Source: Nitrospirota bacterium (lineage in GTDB: Bacteria; Nitrospirota; Thermodesulfovibrionia; Thermodesulfovibrionales; UBA6898). From it: a DNA stretch of 64,000 nucleotides. The notes under the pieces were generated by a model. It saw nothing but the letters and a program-made list of their open reading frames with translations. It had not been told where the DNA came from and did not search any database. Positions 61,501 through 64,000 of this stretch are shown here, piece after piece (position 1 is the first letter of the stretch; every line of letters starts with the position of its first letter). Where the stretch lies: the NCBI GenBank assembly GCA_021825365.1, contig JAKAHR010000003.1, positions 1 to 64,000 on the forward strand, read 5' to 3'. The translations under genes were made by a program, and so were the position numbers.

Positions 61501-63504
61501 ATGTCACTCTTTAAACTCACCTCTCCCTTTGAGCCCAAGGGCGACCAGCCTGAGGCGATCAGGAAACTCTCCGAAGGCCTGCTGAAGGGAAAGCGCCACC
61601 AGGTGCTCCTCGGGGTCACCGGCTCGGGCAAGACCTTCACCATCGCCAACGTGATCGAGAAGACGGACCGGCCGACCCTCGTCATCGCCCATAACAAGAC
61701 GCTGGCGGCGCAGCTCTACGGGGAGTTCAGGGAGCTCTTTCCGGAAAACGCGGTCGAGTTCTTCGTCAGCTACTATGATTATTACCAGCCTGAGGCGTAC
61801 CTGCCGACAACGGACACCTACATCGAGAAGGACGCGATGATCAATGATGAGATCGACCGTCTGCGCCACTCCGCGACCCGGGCGGTGCTCGAACGGAGGG
61901 ACGTGATCATCGTCGCCTCGGTCTCGTGCATCTACGGCATCGGCTCGCCGGAAGACTACGAGGCACTGCACCTGCTGCTGGAGGAGGGGATGAAGGCGGA
62001 GAGGGACGAGATTCTCGAACGGCTCGTCGAGATCCAGTACATACGGACTGACACGGAGTTCAAGCGGGGCAATTTCAGGGTGAGGGGCGACATCGTGGAG
62101 GTCTACCCCTCCTTTTCGCAGGACCGTGTCGTGCGGATCGAGTTTTTCGGGGACACGATAGACAGACTGAGCGAGAACGACCCGCTCACCGGGGCGAAGA
62201 TCAAGAAGCTCGACAAGATCGCCCTCTTCCCCAACAGCCACTGGCTGACGCCGCGGGACAGGCTTGAGACCGCGCTGAAGTCGATCGAGGAGGAGATGAA
62301 GGTCTGCGTTGAGAAGCTTCTCCGGCAGGGCAAGATAGTCGAGGCGAGGAGGCTCGAAGAGCGGACGCGGTTCGATATGGAGATGCTGAAGGAGTTCAAC
62401 TATTGCCATGGCATCGAGAATTACTCCCGCCATCTCAGCGGCCGCCTTCCGGGCGAGCCGCCGTACACCCTCATCAACTATTTCCCCGATGACTTCCTCA
62501 TCGTCATCGACGAGTCCCATGCAACCGTGCCCCAGATCAGGGGCATGTACGAGGGCGACCGCTCCCGGAAACAGACCCTCATCGAATACGGCTTCAGGCT
62601 GCCCTCCGCCCTGGACAACAGGCCCCTCACGTTCGTCGAGTTCGAGCAGAGGGTGCACCAGGCGATCTACGTGTCGGCGACCCCCTCGCAGTACGAGATC
62701 GAGAAGTCCGGCGGAAGGGTTATCGACCAGATCATCCGGCCGACCGGCCTGATCGATCCAAAGCCGACGGTCCGGCCGGTGGCGGGCCAGGTGGACGATC
62801 TCCTCGGCGAGATCAGGAAGCGCGCGGAGCGGACCGAACGGGTCCTCGTGACGACCCTCACCAAGAAGATGGCGGAGGACCTGACCGACTATTATACGGA
62901 GCTGGGGATACGGGCTCGCTATCTCCATTCAGACATCGACACCCTCGAGAGGATCGAGATCATCAGGGACCTGCGGCTCGGCGCATTCGATGTGCTCGTC
63001 GGCGTCAACCTCCTCCGGGAGGGCCTCGACATACCCGAGGTCTCGCTCGTGGCCATACTCGATGCGGACAAGGAAGGCTTCCTGCGGTCCGAGAGATCGC
63101 TGATACAGACGACCGGCAGGGCGGCCCGGAACGTCAACGGCGAGGTGATCTTCTACGCGGACGTGATCACCGGATCGCTGAAGAGGGCGATCGACGAGAC
63201 GAACCGGAGACGCCGCATCCAGGAGGACTACAACACGAAGATGGGCATCACCCCCACGACGATACAGAGCAACATCAAGGACATCGTCGGCTCGATCTAT
63301 GAATCCGACTACTGGACCGTGCCTGCTGCGGCAGAGGAAGAGGCGGAGTATGCGCCGGATGACGCGACGCTGAAGCGGCTCGAAGAGGAGATGCGCGAGG
63401 CGGCGAAGAAACTGGAGTTCGAGCGCGCGGCCGCGCTGCGGGACAGGATCAGGGAGGTCAAGAGGAAGATGATCGAGCGGGGCACGAAGGTTAACCCCGT
63501 ATAA
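61501..63504 (+). CDS. uvrB: Excinuclease ABC subunit B
   Basis: 667 residues, normal for UvrB. Walker [16 protein letters not shown], beta-hairpin region with [35 protein letters not shown] (Walker B), helicase motifs [14 protein letters not shown] and [31 protein letters not shown], and the C-terminal UvrC-binding domain ([24 protein letters not shown]). Part of nucleotide-excision repair; loads damage and recruits UvrC. A standard housekeeping gene that marks the edge of the EPS locus. AGGGAT precedes the ATG. Confidence 0.98.
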   Translation: MSLFKLTSPFEPKGDQPEAIRKLSEGLLKGKRHQVLLGVTGSGKTFTIANVIEKTDRPTLVIAHNKTLAAQLYGEFRELFPENAVEFFVSYYDYYQPEAYLPTTDTYIEKDAMINDEIDRLRHSATRAVLERRDVIIVASVSCIYGIGSPEDYEALHLLLEEGMKAERDEILERLVEIQYIRTDTEFKRGNFRVRGDIVEVYPSFSQDRVVRIEFFGDTIDRLSENDPLTGAKIKKLDKIALFPNSHWLTPRDRLETALKSIEEEMKVCVEKLLRQGKIVEARRLEERTRFDMEMLKEFNYCHGIENYSRHLSGRLPGEPPYTLINYFPDDFLIVIDESHATVPQIRGMYEGDRSRKQTLIEYGFRLPSALDNRPLTFVEFEQRVHQAIYVSATPSQYEIEKSGGRVIDQIIRPTGLIDPKPTVRPVAGQVDDLLGEIRKRAERTERVLVTTLTKKMAEDLTDYYTELGIRARYLHSDIDTLERIEIIRDLRLGAFDVLVGVNLLREGLDIPEVSLVAILDADKEGFLRSERSLIQTTGRAARNVNGEVIFYADVITGSLKRAIDETNRRRRIQEDYNTKMGITPTTIQSNIKDIVGSIYESDYWTVPAAAEEEAEYAPDDATLKRLEEEMREAAKKLEFERAAALRDRIREVKRKMIERGTKVNPV

Positions 63505-63833
63505 TAGGCCGGAACGGTCAAGCAGAAATGTCCAGACCGCCTGGTACATCCAACTTTATATTGACAAAACCAGTCACAATTTCTATTCTTGTGCAACGGC
63601 AATAGGGAGAGAATTTCTCTTTTCTGTTCCATCCGATCTCTTTTCTTCCTATATTCGTTTTCCCCAGGATAAGGACGAACCGAAATAATACAGGCCTCCG
63701 TGCCGGCGCTTCGGCACTCGGGGAATTAAACGATTGTTTCCACCCCTCAGAGATGGTGTATGTCGCAGTGTCATCACCTGCGGGGCGGCAGTCTTGAGTA
63801 ACGCGACGGTAACGAGACTCATCGGGAGGGAAC
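63505..63833. other. Intergenic region after uvrB
   Basis: 329 bases with no gene that I can support. A 6-bp hairpin GTGCCG / CGGCAC sits at 63700-63717 and could end a transcript or be part of a leader structure. A GGGAGGGAAC ribosome site precedes the next ATG. No known riboswitch consensus is recognised. Confidence 0.5.
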
Positions 63834-64000
63834 ATGGCGCGACTTCTTCAGCACGGATACCTGCTGTTTATCTTTGCCTTCTGTATCGTTCTGGGTGGAT
63901 TGTCCGCACTGGGCGGCTGCAGCGACGGAGGGTCTTCAACCGCCACGGACGGCGGGACACCCCCGGCTGGCGGCTCGCCAACGCCTCCTCCCGGAGGGCC
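63834..64000 (+). CDS. Lipoprotein, N-terminal part (runs off the window)
   Basis: 55 codons visible. The signal peptide GYLLFIFAFCIVLGGLSAL ends in a lipobox LGGC, followed by SDGGSSTATDGG and a Gly/Pro/Ser linker. GGGAGGGAAC lies upstream. The linker and lipobox suggest an exported envelope protein tethered by a flexible segment; the functional domain lies outside the window. Confidence 0.75.
   Translation, partial: MARLLQHGYLLFIFAFCIVLGGLSALGGCSDGGSSTATDGGTPPAGGSPTPPPGG

Noticed and set aside
61504-62928. 474-codon minus-strand frame opposite uvrB
   Set aside because: Long antisense frames are common in GC-rich genes; uvrB is certain.
63505-63833. Cyclic-di-GMP or other riboswitch before the lipoprotein gene
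   Set aside because: No consensus core could be matched; only a short hairpin is visible.
63518-63835. 105-codon minus-strand frame after uvrB
   Set aside because: Composition is unlike the genes around it and it contains no domain, while the ribosome site nearby serves the plus-strand lipoprotein.

Overview
The window looks like the chromosome of a Gram-negative, GC-rich, free-living bacterium. A Wza-type outer-membrane exporter, an outer-membrane beta-barrel protein and several lipoproteins argue for an outer membrane. The gene families and the dispersed quasi-tandem intergenic repeats resemble Nitrospirota or Desulfobacterota (former Deltaproteobacteria), but the phylum is inferred, not proven. 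Most of the window is one very large exopolysaccharide (EPS) locus, read almost entirely from the minus strand.

Layout. (1) 1-3967: the decayed right end of an integrated phage-like element. It holds an IS21-type insertion end, an integrase fragment cut by that insertion, a small secreted protein, a baseplate-hub-like protein and four small overlapping genes, and it ends in a 48-bp 3' fragment of a tRNA-Val(CAC) gene, which is the expected attachment-site scar. (2) 4104-10366: housekeeping and transport genes: a SulP anion permease, a three-gene ABC-2 exporter (HlyD-like lipoprotein, ATPase, permease), a VanZ-like protein, a small unknown gene and the remnant of an ATPase gene. (3) 10370-14083: a WbaP/WcaJ-type initiating sugar-phosphate transferase, galU, a DUF7718/DUF5647-like pair and a four-helix-bundle protein flanked by direct repeats. 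(4) 14166-26970: glycosyltransferases, radical SAM enzyme, methyltransferase, beta-helix protein, polymerase/ligase, flippase and a contiguous sulfation module (cysC, cysQ, sulfotransferase). (5) 27308-36474: the polymer assembly and export machine: Wzy-like protein with TPRs, CpsB-like phosphatase, Wzc-like tyrosine kinase, Wza-like exporter, FecR-domain protein, beta-barrel protein and a small secreted protein, behind a strong promoter near 36540. (6) 36772-42675: a divergent PPC-domain gene, then sugar-nucleotide genes (galE, phosphomannomutase, GDP-mannose synthesis) and a WecA-like initiating transferase. (7) 42755-59351: a second set of glycosyltransferases, methyltransferases, flippase, polymerase and epimerases. 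(8) 59416-60356: two regulators typical of EPS loci, a MarR-type EPS-associated regulator and a NusG/RfaH-like factor. (9) 60571-64000: HAD phosphatase, a 35-codon ORF, uvrB and the start of a lipoprotein, all on the plus strand.

How the genes fit together. Sugar precursors (UDP-Glc, UDP-Gal, UDP-GlcA/GalA, GDP-Man and possibly GDP-L-Gal/Gul) are made by the local enzymes, loaded onto polyprenyl phosphate by either of two initiating transferases, extended by about ten glycosyltransferases, decorated by methyl- and sulfotransferases, flipped by one of two Wzx-like proteins, polymerised by one of three Wzy/ligase-like proteins and exported through a single Wza/Wzc/CpsB set. CysC makes PAPS and CysQ removes the PAP by-product, so a sulfated polymer is the most specific prediction the window allows. 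Two stretches (about 16.3-24.7 kb and 46.8-53.0 kb) are visibly AT-richer than their surroundings and look like exchangeable serotype-type cassettes.

The most unusual non-coding signal is a family of degenerate quasi-tandem repeats built from 7-9 base words. They sit in many gaps of the EPS locus and in two cases run inside coding sequence.
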